NCBI RefSeq assembly: GCF_002982315.1
Contig: NZ_MWZD01000018.1
Location: 62,001-126,000 of the forward strand
Direction: 5' to 3'
Origin: Leucobacter massiliensis
Lineage (GTDB): Bacteria > Actinomycetota > Actinomycetes > Actinomycetales > Microbacteriaceae
DNA: 64,000 nucleotides
Within the stretch, counting starts at the first letter, position 1. Every line of letters starts with the position of its first letter. Of this stretch, positions 18,049-24,913 are shown piece after piece. The notes below the pieces were generated by a model. That model saw nothing but the letters and a program-made list of their open reading frames with translations, was not told where the DNA came from and made no database searches. A program made the position numbers and the translations under genes.

Positions 18049-19173
18049 GTGAGCGAAACCTCCCCGAACAGCGCCCCGTCCGCCTACGCCCGCTCGGGCG
18101 TCGACACCGCGGCCGGCGACTTGGCCGTCGAGCTCATGCGCTCCGCGGTCTCGCGCACGCACGGGCCCGAGGTGCTCGGCGGGGTCGGCGGCTTCGCGGG
18201 CATGTTCGACGCGAGCGCGCTGCTCGGCTACCGGCGGCCGCTGCTCGCCTCCTCCACCGACGGCGTGGGGACGAAGGTCGCGATCGCGCAGGCCATCGAC
18301 AAGCACGACACCATCGGGCAGGACCTCGTGGCGATGGTCGTCGACGACATCGTGGTGGTGGGTGCGAAGCCGCTGTTCATGACCGACTACATCGCCTGCG
18401 GCAAGGTGGTGCCCGAGCGCATCGCCGACATCGTCCGCGGCATCGCCGAGGCCTGCGAGGCGACCGGCACCGCGCTCGTCGGCGGCGAGACCGCGGAGCA
18501 CCCGGGCCTGCTCGGCGCCGACGAATACGACGTGGCCGGGGCCGCGACTGGCGTGGTCGAGGCCGACCGCATGCTGCAGCCCTCCCTGGTGCGCGACGGC
18601 GACGTGGTGCTCGCCATGGCATCCTCCGGCCTGCACTCGAACGGCTTCTCGCTGGTGCGCCACATCCTCGCGGAGCGGGGCATCGGCTACGGCGACCGCA
18701 GCGCCGAGCTGGGGGCGACGTACGGCGAGGCGCTGCTCACGCCGACCGCGCTCTACACGGCCCCGCTGCTGCGCGTGCTGGAGGATCCCGCGCTCGACGG
18801 CGCGATTCACATGCTCAGCCACGTCACGGGCGGCGGGATCGCGGCGAACCTCGCGCGGGTGCTGCCGCGCGGCGCGTGGATCGAGCTGGATCGTGGTGCG
18901 TGGTCGCCGCTGCCGGTGTTCCGTCACCTGGCCGAGCTGGGCGGGCACACCCTGGAGTCCCTGGAGGGCGCCTGGAACCTGGGCGTCGGGATGTTCGCGG
19001 TCGTCGACGCGAACCGGGCGCCGCAGGTGGCCGCTGCGCTCACTGCCGAGGGCCTCGACGCCTGGGTCGCCGGCACCGTCTCCACTGCGGAGCGCGATCT
19101 CGCCGGCTTCGAACAGGGCGCCAAGGGAGTCGACGGCGGCGCCGTTCGCCTCGTGGGCTCCTACGCCGCCTAG
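18049..19173 (+). CDS. purM: Phosphoribosylformylglycinamidine cyclo-ligase (AIR synthetase)
   Basis: Cyclises FGAM to AIR with ATP. 374 residues with YARSGVDTAAGD near the start, GGVGGFAGMF, LLASSTDGVGTK, VDDIVVVGAKPLFMTDYIA and ALVGGETAEHPG, all characteristic. GTG at 18049 is supported by the TAGACT box 6 bp upstream and no ribosome site. Its stop codon shares the palindrome CTAG with the ispF stop on the other strand, so the two convergent genes overlap by 4 bp and have no terminator between them. Confidence 0.97.
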   Translation: MSETSPNSAPSAYARSGVDTAAGDLAVELMRSAVSRTHGPEVLGGVGGFAGMFDASALLGYRRPLLASSTDGVGTKVAIAQAIDKHDTIGQDLVAMVVDDIVVVGAKPLFMTDYIACGKVVPERIADIVRGIAEACEATGTALVGGETAEHPGLLGADEYDVAGAATGVVEADRMLQPSLVRDGDVVLAMASSGLHSNGFSLVRHILAERGIGYGDRSAELGATYGEALLTPTALYTAPLLRVLEDPALDGAIHMLSHVTGGGIAANLARVLPRGAWIELDRGAWSPLPVFRHLAELGGHTLESLEGAWNLGVGMFAVVDANRAPQVAAALTAEGLDAWVAGTVSTAERDLAGFEQGAKGVDGGAVRLVGSYAA

Positions 19174-19679
19174 ACCGGGGCTTCCGACCCGCCCGTTCGG
19201 CGCTCGACGAGCGCGGTGGCGATGGCCGCCAGGCCCTCGCCGCGGCCGGTGAAGCCGAGGTGGTCGGTGGTGGTCGCGCCGAGGGACACGGGGGCGCCCA
19301 CCAGCTCGCTCATCACCCGCTGCGCCTCCGCGCGACGGGCCGAGAACCGGGGCCGCTGCCCGATGATCTGCACGGACACGTTCACGGGACGCCAGCCCTC
19401 CGCGTCGAGCCGTGCGAGGGCGAGGCGCACGAAGCCTGTGCTCGCCGCTCCCTCCGTCCCCGGCTCGTCGACGCCCACCAGCTCTCCGATGTCCCCGAGC
19501 CCCGCCGCCGCGAGCAGCGCGTCCACGACGGCGTGGCACACGGCGTCGCCGTCGCTGTGACCGGAGAGTCCGGGCTCACCCGGCCAGTCGAGTCCCGCGA
19601 GTCGCAGCGGTGATCCCGCGTCGTATGCGTGCACATCGACGCCCGTTCCCACGCGGGTCCCGGGACCCGGGGAGCTCAC
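19170..19679 (-). CDS. ispF: 2-C-methyl-D-erythritol 2,4-cyclodiphosphate synthase
   Basis: MEP-pathway enzyme forming the cyclic diphosphate. 169 residues with metal ligands in GVDVHAYD (Asp15, His17) and SGHSDGDAVCHA (His41). Substrate and trimer-core blocks follow: GDIGELV in place of the usual GDIGxxFPDTD, then VSVQIIGQRPR and LGATTTDHLGFTGRGEG. The FPDT part is replaced by VGVDEPGTEGA, somewhat unusual but with the same length. GTG start overlaps the ispD stop (GTGA). The pair is coupled and follows carD, a common actinobacterial arrangement. Confidence 0.95.
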   Translation of the reverse strand: MSSPGPGTRVGTGVDVHAYDAGSPLRLAGLDWPGEPGLSGHSDGDAVCHAVVDALLAAAGLGDIGELVGVDEPGTEGAASTGFVRLALARLDAEGWRPVNVSVQIIGQRPRFSARRAEAQRVMSELVGAPVSLGATTTDHLGFTGRGEGLAAIATALVERRTGGSEAPV

Positions 19680-20467
19680 ACCCCCTCCGCGATGCCGGCG
19701 ACGTTGGCCTCCATGATCGCCTCCAGCAGTGCCAGATCGGCGGGCGTGGTGAGCTTGTGGGCGCGCACCTCGCCCGGCACCGTCCGCACCCGGCCACCGG
19801 CGCGCTGCACGACCTCCGCGTCATCGGTGGGCGCTGAACGGCCCGGCTCCGCGCCGGAGAGCAGCGCGGCGTCCGCGTGGGCGGCGGCGAGCAGCTCGCG
19901 CGGGAAGCCCTGTGGTGTCTGCACGCGCACGAGTGGCGCCCGGTCCACGGTTTCGTGCACGACGCCCTCGGCGTCGACCCGCTTCAGGGTGTCCGCCACC
20001 GGCAGCGCCGGCACCACGGCGTCGCCCGTGCGGCGCACCTCCGCGATGACGCGCTCGAAGAGCGCCGCCGTGGCGAAGGGACGGGCCGCGTCGTGCACCA
20101 GCACCACCTCGACGGTGTCGTGCAGCGCCTCGAGTCCGAAGCGCACCGACTCGTGGCGCTCCCGGCCGCCCGGCACCACCGAGACCAGCCACTCGGACCC
20201 CTCGGGCAGCACCTGCTCCACGATCTCGAGCGCTCGCACCGCGTGCGAGTCCGGCACGACGACGACGAGGTGGCCGCCGTGCGGCAGCGAGGTGGCGACG
20301 CCGATCCCGAACTCGATCAGGGTGCGCCCGTGCAAGCGCACGAAGGCCTTGGGTTCTGCGGCACCGAGCCGCTCGCCGCGTCCGGCGGCGACGAGCACCA
20401 CGCCGAGCTTCGGCAGCGGGTGCGGGAGCGATCCGGGGTCTTCGCGGGCAGGGAGCGACGCGTTCAT
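19676..20467 (-). CDS. ispD: 2-C-methyl-D-erythritol 4-phosphate cytidylyltransferase
   Basis: Activates MEP with CTP, third step of non-mevalonate isoprenoid synthesis. 263 residues, Rossmann-like nucleotidyltransferase: VAAGRGERLGAAEPKAF (26-42, CTP loop and Lys40), VVPGGRERHESVRFGL, VLVHDAARPF and VQTPQGFPRELL. ATG at 20467 with a TACGCT box exactly 6 bp upstream, so probably leaderless. A terminator separates it from carD, suggesting it is transcribed on its own with ispF. Confidence 0.96.
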   Translation of the reverse strand: MNASLPAREDPGSLPHPLPKLGVVLVAAGRGERLGAAEPKAFVRLHGRTLIEFGIGVATSLPHGGHLVVVVPDSHAVRALEIVEQVLPEGSEWLVSVVPGGRERHESVRFGLEALHDTVEVVLVHDAARPFATAALFERVIAEVRRTGDAVVPALPVADTLKRVDAEGVVHETVDRAPLVRVQTPQGFPRELLAAAHADAALLSGAEPGRSAPTDDAEVVQRAGGRVRTVPGEVRAHKLTTPADLALLEAIMEANVAGIAEGV

Positions 20468-20473
20468 GCCCCC

Positions 20474-20479
20474 AGCGTA
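20474..20479 (-). promoter_or_regulatory. Putative leaderless -10 box for ispD-ispF
   Basis: On the minus strand TACGCT, then GGGGGC (6 nt), then the ATG of ispD. Confidence 0.55.
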
Positions 20480-20527
20480 CCTCGCGGCACGGGGGAGGCA
20501 GCGGCCGGGAATCGCCCGCGGACAGCA

Positions 20528-20554
20528 GAACGCCCCGCGCTGGGCGGGGCGTTC
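20528..20554. terminator. Hairpin terminator downstream of carD
   Basis: Perfect 11-bp stem GAACGCCCCGC (20528-20538) with its complement at 20544-20554, 5-nt loop, between carD and ispD. Confidence 0.75.
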
Positions 20555-20571
20555 AGGAAGTGGCGCGGATT

Positions 20572-21057
20572 CTAGGAGGCGAGCACCTGATCGAGCACCT
20601 CGGAGGCCTGCTCCTCGTCCGTCTTCTCGGCGAGGGCGAGCTCGGAGACGAGGATCTGGCGTGCCTTCGCCAGCATGCGCTTCTCGCCGGCCGACAGCGA
20701 GCGCACCTCCTGGTCGCGGCGCCAGAGATCGCGCACGACCTCGGAGACCTTGATCACATCGCCGGAGGCCAGCTTCTCGAGGTTCGCCTTGTAGCGGCGC
20801 GACCAGTTCGTCGGCTCCTCGGTGAACGGGGCCCGCAGCACCTCGAAGACCCGCTCGAGGCCCTCCTGGTCGATGACGTCGCGCACGCCGACGAGGTCGC
20901 AGTTCTCCGCGGGCACCTCGATGGTGAGGTCACCCTGGTTGACCTGCAGCTTCAGGAAGAGTTTCTCTTCTCCGCCGAGCTTGCGCTTCTTCACCTCGAT
21001 GATCTTGGCTGCGCCGTGGTGGGGGTAGACGACGGTCTCTCCGACCTCAAATTGCAT
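20572..21057 (-). CDS. carD: CarD-family transcriptional regulator
   Basis: Global activator that binds RNA polymerase beta subunit and stabilises open complexes, notably at rRNA promoters. 161 residues: N-terminal RNAP-interaction Tudor-like domain ([19 protein letters not shown]) and a helical C-terminal DNA-binding domain with the conserved tryptophan region [14 protein letters not shown]. Start ATG has a clear AAAGGAG ribosome site. A candidate -10 (TATTCT) lies roughly 35 nt upstream on the minus strand. Followed by its own terminator and then ispD-ispF. Confidence 0.95.
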   Translation of the reverse strand: MQFEVGETVVYPHHGAAKIIEVKKRKLGGEEKLFLKLQVNQGDLTIEVPAENCDLVGVRDVIDQEGLERVFEVLRAPFTEEPTNWSRRYKANLEKLASGDVIKVSEVVRDLWRRDQEVRSLSAGEKRMLAKARQILVSELALAEKTDEEQASEVLDQVLAS

Positions 21058-21112
21058 CGAGTGGCTCCTTTACAGTCCAACCACTAGAATACCACACCCG
21101 TCATCTCCGGGG

Positions 21113-21131
21113 TTAGGTGACCCTAAGCTGC
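21113..21131. promoter_or_regulatory. Degenerate DtxR/IdeR-like iron box candidate
   Basis: TTAGGTGACCCTAAGCTGC matches the 19-bp iron-box consensus TWAGGTWAGSCTWACCTWA at 14 of 19 positions, with a good left half and a weak right half. It lies 20 bp before the TATGAT box of the lipoprotein gene and upstream of carD. Weak evidence; no iron-related gene is adjacent. Confidence 0.25.
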
Positions 21132-21151
21132 GCCTGCTATGCGGGGGAGGT

Positions 21152-21157
21152 TATGAT
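21152..21157 (+). promoter_or_regulatory. Putative -10 box for the lipoprotein gene
   Basis: TATGAT, one mismatch from TATAAT. Predicts a leader of about 60 nt with a good ribosome site. No convincing -35. Confidence 0.45.
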
Positions 21158-21226
21158 GGTCCTATGCTGTGCCCGTTATACGAGGCACATGCGCATGAGT
21201 ATCGATCCACGGCTCGGAGGACCATC

Positions 21227-21808
21227 TTGAAGACTCGGCTCGCTACGTCCGTCGCGTTGGCGGCGGCTCTCGCGCTCGGCATGACCGGATGCAGTCTCAT
21301 CGCGCCTCAGGGCACCCTCAAGCCGTATGCCCCGAGCGACGGCATCGACCTCAATGTGGAGAGCGTCGACGTCCGCAACATCCTGCTGGTGCAGGACGAG
21401 TCGGGCGAGAACTTCAACGTCGTCTTCGGCGCCGTGAACCGGACGACCCAGCCGCAGCAGCTCGCCATCACCTTCGCGGGTGAGGGCGGGAAGCAGGCCC
21501 GCGCAGAGTTCACGATCCCGACGGGGAGCTCCTTGTTCGGCGACCCCGACGGGGAGCAGACCCCGGTGCTGGTGTCGATTCCGGGCCTGGAGCCGGGCGC
21601 GACCGTGCGCGCCTACTTCCAGGCTCCCGGAGCGGACGAGGTGGAGCGCGAGGTCCCCGTGCTGGACGGCACCCTCGAGGAGTACCGCAAGTACGTGCTT
21701 CCCGCGGACTTCAGCGAGAGCCAGGTTCCGCAGTCCGAGAAGGAGCTCACCGAGGCGGACGAGGAAGCAGACCAGTCGCGCATCGGTGACGACACCGAGG
21801 GGCAGTAG
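21227..21808 (+). CDS. Predicted lipoprotein, unknown function
   Basis: 193 residues from a TTG at 21227 that has GGAGG 6 nt upstream; an upstream ATG in frame has no ribosome site and would bury the signal peptide. The signal peptide ends in the lipobox GMTGC (Cys22), so the protein should be lipid-anchored outside the membrane. The mature part has an Ig-like beta pattern (VRNILLVQDESG, FNVVFGAVNRT) and an acidic C-terminus (EKELTEADEEAD). It resembles small DNA-modification-linked or secreted actinobacterial lipoproteins only in outline, and I do not assign a function. Neighbour of carD and regX3. Confidence 0.8.
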   Translation: MKTRLATSVALAAALALGMTGCSLIAPQGTLKPYAPSDGIDLNVESVDVRNILLVQDESGENFNVVFGAVNRTTQPQQLAITFAGEGGKQARAEFTIPTGSSLFGDPDGEQTPVLVSIPGLEPGATVRAYFQAPGADEVEREVPVLDGTLEEYRKYVLPADFSESQVPQSEKELTEADEEADQSRIGDDTEGQ

Positions 21809-21853
21809 CTCCTCGAAACGGCACCGAGGGGCGGGAGCCCGTCGGAGCGGCCG

Positions 21854-21886
21854 ACGGCCCCGGAGTCCTCTGGATTCCGGGGCCGT
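21854..21886. terminator. Bidirectional hairpin terminator
   Basis: 11-bp perfect stem ACGGCCCCGGA (21854-21864) with its complement at 21876-21886, 11-nt loop, followed by TTT. Between the convergent lipoprotein gene and regX3. Confidence 0.75.
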
Positions 21887-21936
21887 TTCGCGTCTCGGCC
21901 GAGGACTCGGCCGTCCGCACGATCCGCCGCGAGTCC

Positions 21937-22632
21937 CTAGCCGAAGCGGTAGCCGACGCCCCGGACCGTCGAGATGAGCTTGGGCTTGGAGGGCTCCTCC
22001 TCGATCCGCGCCCGGATCCGCTTGATGTGCACGTCGAGGGTCTTGGTGTCGCCGTAGTAGTTGCTGCCCCAGACCCGGTCGATGAGCTGGCCGCGGGTGA
22101 GCACCCGGCCCGAGTGGCGCATGAGCATCTCGAGCAGTTCGAATTCGCGCAGCGGCATGGTGATCTCCTCGCCGCGCACCTCGACGGAGTGACGTTCGGA
22201 GTCGAGTCGGATGCCGAGTTCGTCGAGCACCTGCGTTTCCTGCTCGGCACGGTTCTCCTCCTCGGGGCTGCCCGAGCGCCGGATCGCTGCGCGCACGCGC
22301 GCGAGGAGTTCGCGCGTGGAGTAGGGCTTGGTGATGTAGTCGTCGGCCCCGAGCTCGAGGCCGACGACGATGTCGATCTCGCTGTCCTTCGCGGTCAGCA
22401 TGATGATGGGGACCTGTGAGCTCTGGCGGATGGTGCGGCACACTTCCGTGCCGGGCAGGCCGGGGAGCATGAGGTCGAGCAGCACGAGGTCGGCCCCGGC
22501 TGCGGCGAAACGCTGCACGGCCTCGGCGCCGTCGTCGACGACGGTGACGCGGTAGCCCTCGCGCTCGAGCAGGAAGGCGAGCGGGCGGGAGATGGACTCC
22601 TCGTCCTCGACGAGCAGGATGTGCTGTGCCAC
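21937..22632 (-). CDS. regX3: OmpR-family response regulator RegX3
   Basis: Response regulator of the phosphate-sensing SenX3-RegX3 pair. 231 residues: receiver domain with phospho-acceptor Asp53 (LVLLDLMLPG), switch Thr80 and Lys102 (YITKPYS), then a winged-helix DNA-binding domain with LRSRVWG-like VWGSNYYGD, DVHIKRIRARIE and TVRGVGYRFG. GTG start at 22630-22632 shares one base with the stop of the upstream senX3 (TAGTG), so the genes are coupled. The PHO box upstream of senX3/phoU is its likely target. Confidence 0.93.
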   Translation of the reverse strand: MAQHILLVEDEESISRPLAFLLEREGYRVTVVDDGAEAVQRFAAAGADLVLLDLMLPGLPGTEVCRTIRQSSQVPIIMLTAKDSEIDIVVGLELGADDYITKPYSTRELLARVRAAIRRSGSPEEENRAEQETQVLDELGIRLDSERHSVEVRGEEITMPLREFELLEMLMRHSGRVLTRGQLIDRVWGSNYYGDTKTLDVHIKRIRARIEEEPSKPKLISTVRGVGYRFG

Positions 22633-23552
22633 TACTGGGTTCCCTTCTGCGGCTGCGGCTGAGGCGCCGGCCTGTCGCCCGGCTCGGGCGCCGGCTCGGT
22701 GCGGGCGGTCTCTGCGGTCTGCCCGGCGAGGGCGCGCCGCGCTTTCTTCGCGCGCTTGCTGGTCTTGCTAGCGGCGGTGTCCTGGGGCAGCGGGAAGGTG
22801 AGCGTGAAGCTCGATCCGACGCCGGGCTGCGACCACACGTCGACGTCCCCGCCGTGGGCGCGCATCGTGTGGCGGGCGATGCTCAGCCCGAGGCCGGTGC
22901 CGCCTTCGCCGCGGGTGCGGGCGCCGTCGACGCGGTAGAAGCGCTCGAAGATGCGGCCGAGGTGCTCGGGCGCGATGCCCTCTCCCTGGTCGGTGACGGT
23001 GACGACGAAGCTCTTGCGCTCGAAGGACATGCCGACGCCGACGCGGCCGCCCTCGGGCGAGTGGCGGATGGCGTTGCTGAGCAGGTTCGCGACCGCCGAG
23101 CCGAGTGAGGTGCGCCGCCCCTGGATGATGGCGTCCCGCTGCAGGCCGGACTCATCGGTGATGACGAGTTCCACCCCGTGCTGCGCGGCGAAGGAGCGAT
23201 GCGAGTCGACCTCGGCGCGCACGAGGTCGCGGAGGGAGACCGGCTCGCGGTCCTCGGGGCGCAGGGCGGACTGCGCCTCGGAGAGCTGGATGATGTCGCG
23301 CGAGAGCTCGCCGAGGCGGCGTGACTCCTTGACGAGGCTCTTCGAGAAGTCGCGCACGAGCTCCGGGGAGTCGGCGGCCTGCTGCACGGCCTCCGCGAGC
23401 AGGCCGATCGCCGCGATCGGCGTTTTGAGCTCGTGGCTGACGTTCGCGATGAAGTCGCGGCGCATCGTGTTGACCCGCTGCTCCTCGCCCAGGTCCTCGG
23501 CGAGGATCACGAGGAAGCGGCGCTGCAGCCGGACGATGTGGATCTTCACCGT

Positions 23553-23579
23553 GTCGGAGGGGTCGGAGGGGTCGGAGGG
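23553..23579. repeat. Three tandem copies of a 9-mer in senX3
   Basis: GTCGGAGGG x3, coding for Asp-Pro-Ser repeats in the kinase frame, directly beside the inverted-repeat junction. Short tandem repeats like this are typical of slippage or template-switch endpoints. Confidence 0.85.
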
Positions 23580-23580
23580 G

Positions 23581-23772
23581 GACGAGCTCGACGACTTCGC
23601 CGTGATCCTCGACGCCTCGCTCACCCCCGTGTACATCAACCCCGCCGCGCGCCAGGAAGTGCGTGTCGCGGATCTGCTCGTCGCTGATGTGCCGTGCGTG
23701 GCGCGCGGCGGGGTTGATGTACACGGGGGTGAGCGAGGCGTCGAGGATCACGGCGAAGTCGTCGATCTCGTC
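23581..23772. repeat. 74-nt inverted repeat inside senX3
   Basis: Arms 23581-23654 and 23699-23772 are inverted copies differing at one base (23587 versus 23766), with a perfect run of 67 nt, separated by a 44-nt spacer. The right arm is the genuine PAS-coding sequence; the left arm occupies the place where the rest of the PAS domain should be. Confidence 0.95.
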
Positions 23773-23966
23773 GAGGATCGCGGTGGCCACTTCCGGCAGC
23801 TCGGGCCGCATCTCCGCCGCGCGCCGCTCCCCGGCGCGCCTGGCTCCCTGGATCGCGAGCGCGGTGCCCGCTCCGACGAGTACCCCGAGGCCCGTCGACG
23901 CGAGCACGAGCAGTGTCGGATCCATGTCTCTCATCGTAGATGGGGGGTCTGCGGCCGCACGGTACA

Positions 23967-24006
23967 GTTCAACTGTTGTTCACCTGCCCGTGCGGCATGG
24001 TTCACC
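23967..24006 (+). promoter_or_regulatory. PHO box: four 11-nt direct repeats upstream of phoU
   Basis: Units begin at 23967, 23978, 23989 and 24000, exactly 11 nt apart: GTTCAAC, GTTCACC, a degenerate CGTGCGG, and GTTCACC, each followed by 4 nt. GTTCACC direct repeats with this period are the known actinobacterial PhoP/RegX3 binding site. It lies between divergent senX3-regX3 and phoU, so RegX3 autoregulation and phoU control are both expected. Confidence 0.85.
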
Positions 24007-24083
24007 GGGGGCTTGCAGACTGGTGGAGGTGCGCGCCGGCTCCCGCTTCGGGGTGCGTGCGCGCGATACAGAGAGGAAACCGC

Positions 24084-24725
24084 ATGCGTGAGGTCTTTCA
24101 GCAGTCGCTCCACGAGGTGCAGGAGCGCCTGGTGAGGATCGCCGAGCTCGTCGAGACGTCCATCGAGAACGCGACGAGTGCGTTCGGCAACTCGGATGTC
24201 GCCGTCGCCGAGCAGGTGATCGACGACGTCGCGGAGATCGAGTCGATGGCTGCGGAGCTGGATCAGCTCACGATCGACATCCTCGCCCGGCAGCAGCCGG
24301 TCGCCTCTGATCTGCGCCTGATCGTCGGCGCGCTGCGCATGAGCACCTCGCTGGAGCGCATGGGCGATCTCGCACAGCACATCGCGCAGCTCGCCCGCTA
24401 CCGCTACCCGGAGAGCGCGATCCCGAAGGGCCTGAAGAAGATCTTCGTGCGGATGGGGGCTCTCGACGTCGAGATGGCGAGCAAGATCGTGGAGCTGCTC
24501 CGGCAGCAGGATCCCCGGCTCATCGACGAGGTCCGCGATCTCGACGACGATCTCGACGAGCTGCACGCCAAGGTGTTCGAGAAGGTCCTCAGCGACAAGC
24601 TCGCGAGCAACGCCGCCGGAGCGGTCGATGCGACGCTGGCGAGCCGCTACCACGAGCGTTTCGGCGATCACGCGGTGAGCATCGCGAAGCAGATGCAGTT
24701 CTTCCTGAGCGGTTCGCGCGGCTGA
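24084..24725 (+). CDS. phoU: Phosphate-signalling regulator PhoU
   Basis: Negative regulator linking the Pst phosphate transporter to the SenX3/PhoR kinase. 213 residues made of two repeated three-helix PhoU domains, each with the metal-binding pattern: LIVGALRMSTSLERMGDLAQHIA near 88-108, and TLASRYHERFGDHAVSIAKQM near the C-terminus. ATG at 24084 is preceded by GAGAGGAAA; the frame is open upstream but that covers the PHO box. Divergent from senX3, with the PHO box about 80-115 nt before the start. Confidence 0.95.
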   Translation: MREVFQQSLHEVQERLVRIAELVETSIENATSAFGNSDVAVAEQVIDDVAEIESMAAELDQLTIDILARQQPVASDLRLIVGALRMSTSLERMGDLAQHIAQLARYRYPESAIPKGLKKIFVRMGALDVEMASKIVELLRQQDPRLIDEVRDLDDDLDELHAKVFEKVLSDKLASNAAGAVDATLASRYHERFGDHAVSIAKQMQFFLSGSRG

Positions 24726-24750
24726 GCTGCGCGGGCGCCGCGCCATGCCG

Positions 24751-24785
24751 CCCCCTCACCCCAGGCTTCCCCCTCACCCCAGGCT
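24751..24785. repeat. 17-nt tandem direct repeat downstream of phoU
   Basis: CCCCCTCACCCCAGGCT at 24751-24767 and again at 24769-24785, in the phoU-cysS spacer. No function evident. Confidence 0.8.
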
Positions 24786-24853
24786 CCCCCGAAAGGAGAA
24801 AAGCGCATCTCGGCATCGCGCCGGAGCATGTGTTTCTCTCCTCTCGGCGGGGG
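24786..24853 (+). terminator. Imperfect stem-loop after phoU
   Basis: CCCCCG (24786-24791) pairs with CGGGGG (24848-24853), and GAGAAA (24796-24801) with TTTCTC (24833-24838), with an internal loop. Position suggests termination of phoU rather than a cysS leader, since cysS seems leaderless. Confidence 0.35.
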
Positions 24854-24901
24854 TGCCGGAGGGGCAGGGGCGGTGTGGGGGAGCGGTGGGGGCGCTGGCG
24901 C

Positions 24902-24907
24902 TAGGGT
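24902..24907 (+). promoter_or_regulatory. Putative leaderless -10 box for cysS
   Basis: TAGGGT, 6-nt gap, then GTG at 24914. Confidence 0.5.
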
Positions 24908-24913
24908 TATAGG

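Larger units (their letters stand above)
22632..23925 (-). pseudogene. senX3: Sensor kinase SenX3, disrupted by an inverted repeat
   Basis: Membrane sensor kinase partner of RegX3. The 5' piece (start ATG 23925, or 23934) encodes a TM helix (LLVLASTGLGVLVGAGTALA) and the first PAS strand (DDFAVILDASLTPVYINPAA, then RHARHISDEQIRDTHFL). It then reads into an antisense copy of itself and stays open only to 23152 in a wrong frame. The 3' piece in another frame (from about 23580) has the H-box ANVSHELKTPIAAIG, N-box LLSNAIRHSPEGG and G-box DQGEGIAPEH and GGTGLGLSIARH, all intact. The end of the PAS domain is missing and the frame is shifted. As written, no full-length kinase can be made; a GTG at 23547-23549 might start a soluble kinase fragment. 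Either mutation or assembly error. Confidence 0.85.

Noticed and set aside
16389-19613. 1,074-codon plus-strand ORF across purF and into purM/ispF
   Set aside because: It is antisense to purF and out of frame with purM; composition is Arg/Ala/Gly-rich with no domain. Typical shadow ORF of 70+ percent GC DNA.
24726-24913. T-box or other riboswitch upstream of cysS
   Set aside because: No T-box sequence or specifier loop visible, and cysS has a -10 box 6 nt before its start, so this region is probably phoU 3' untranslated sequence.
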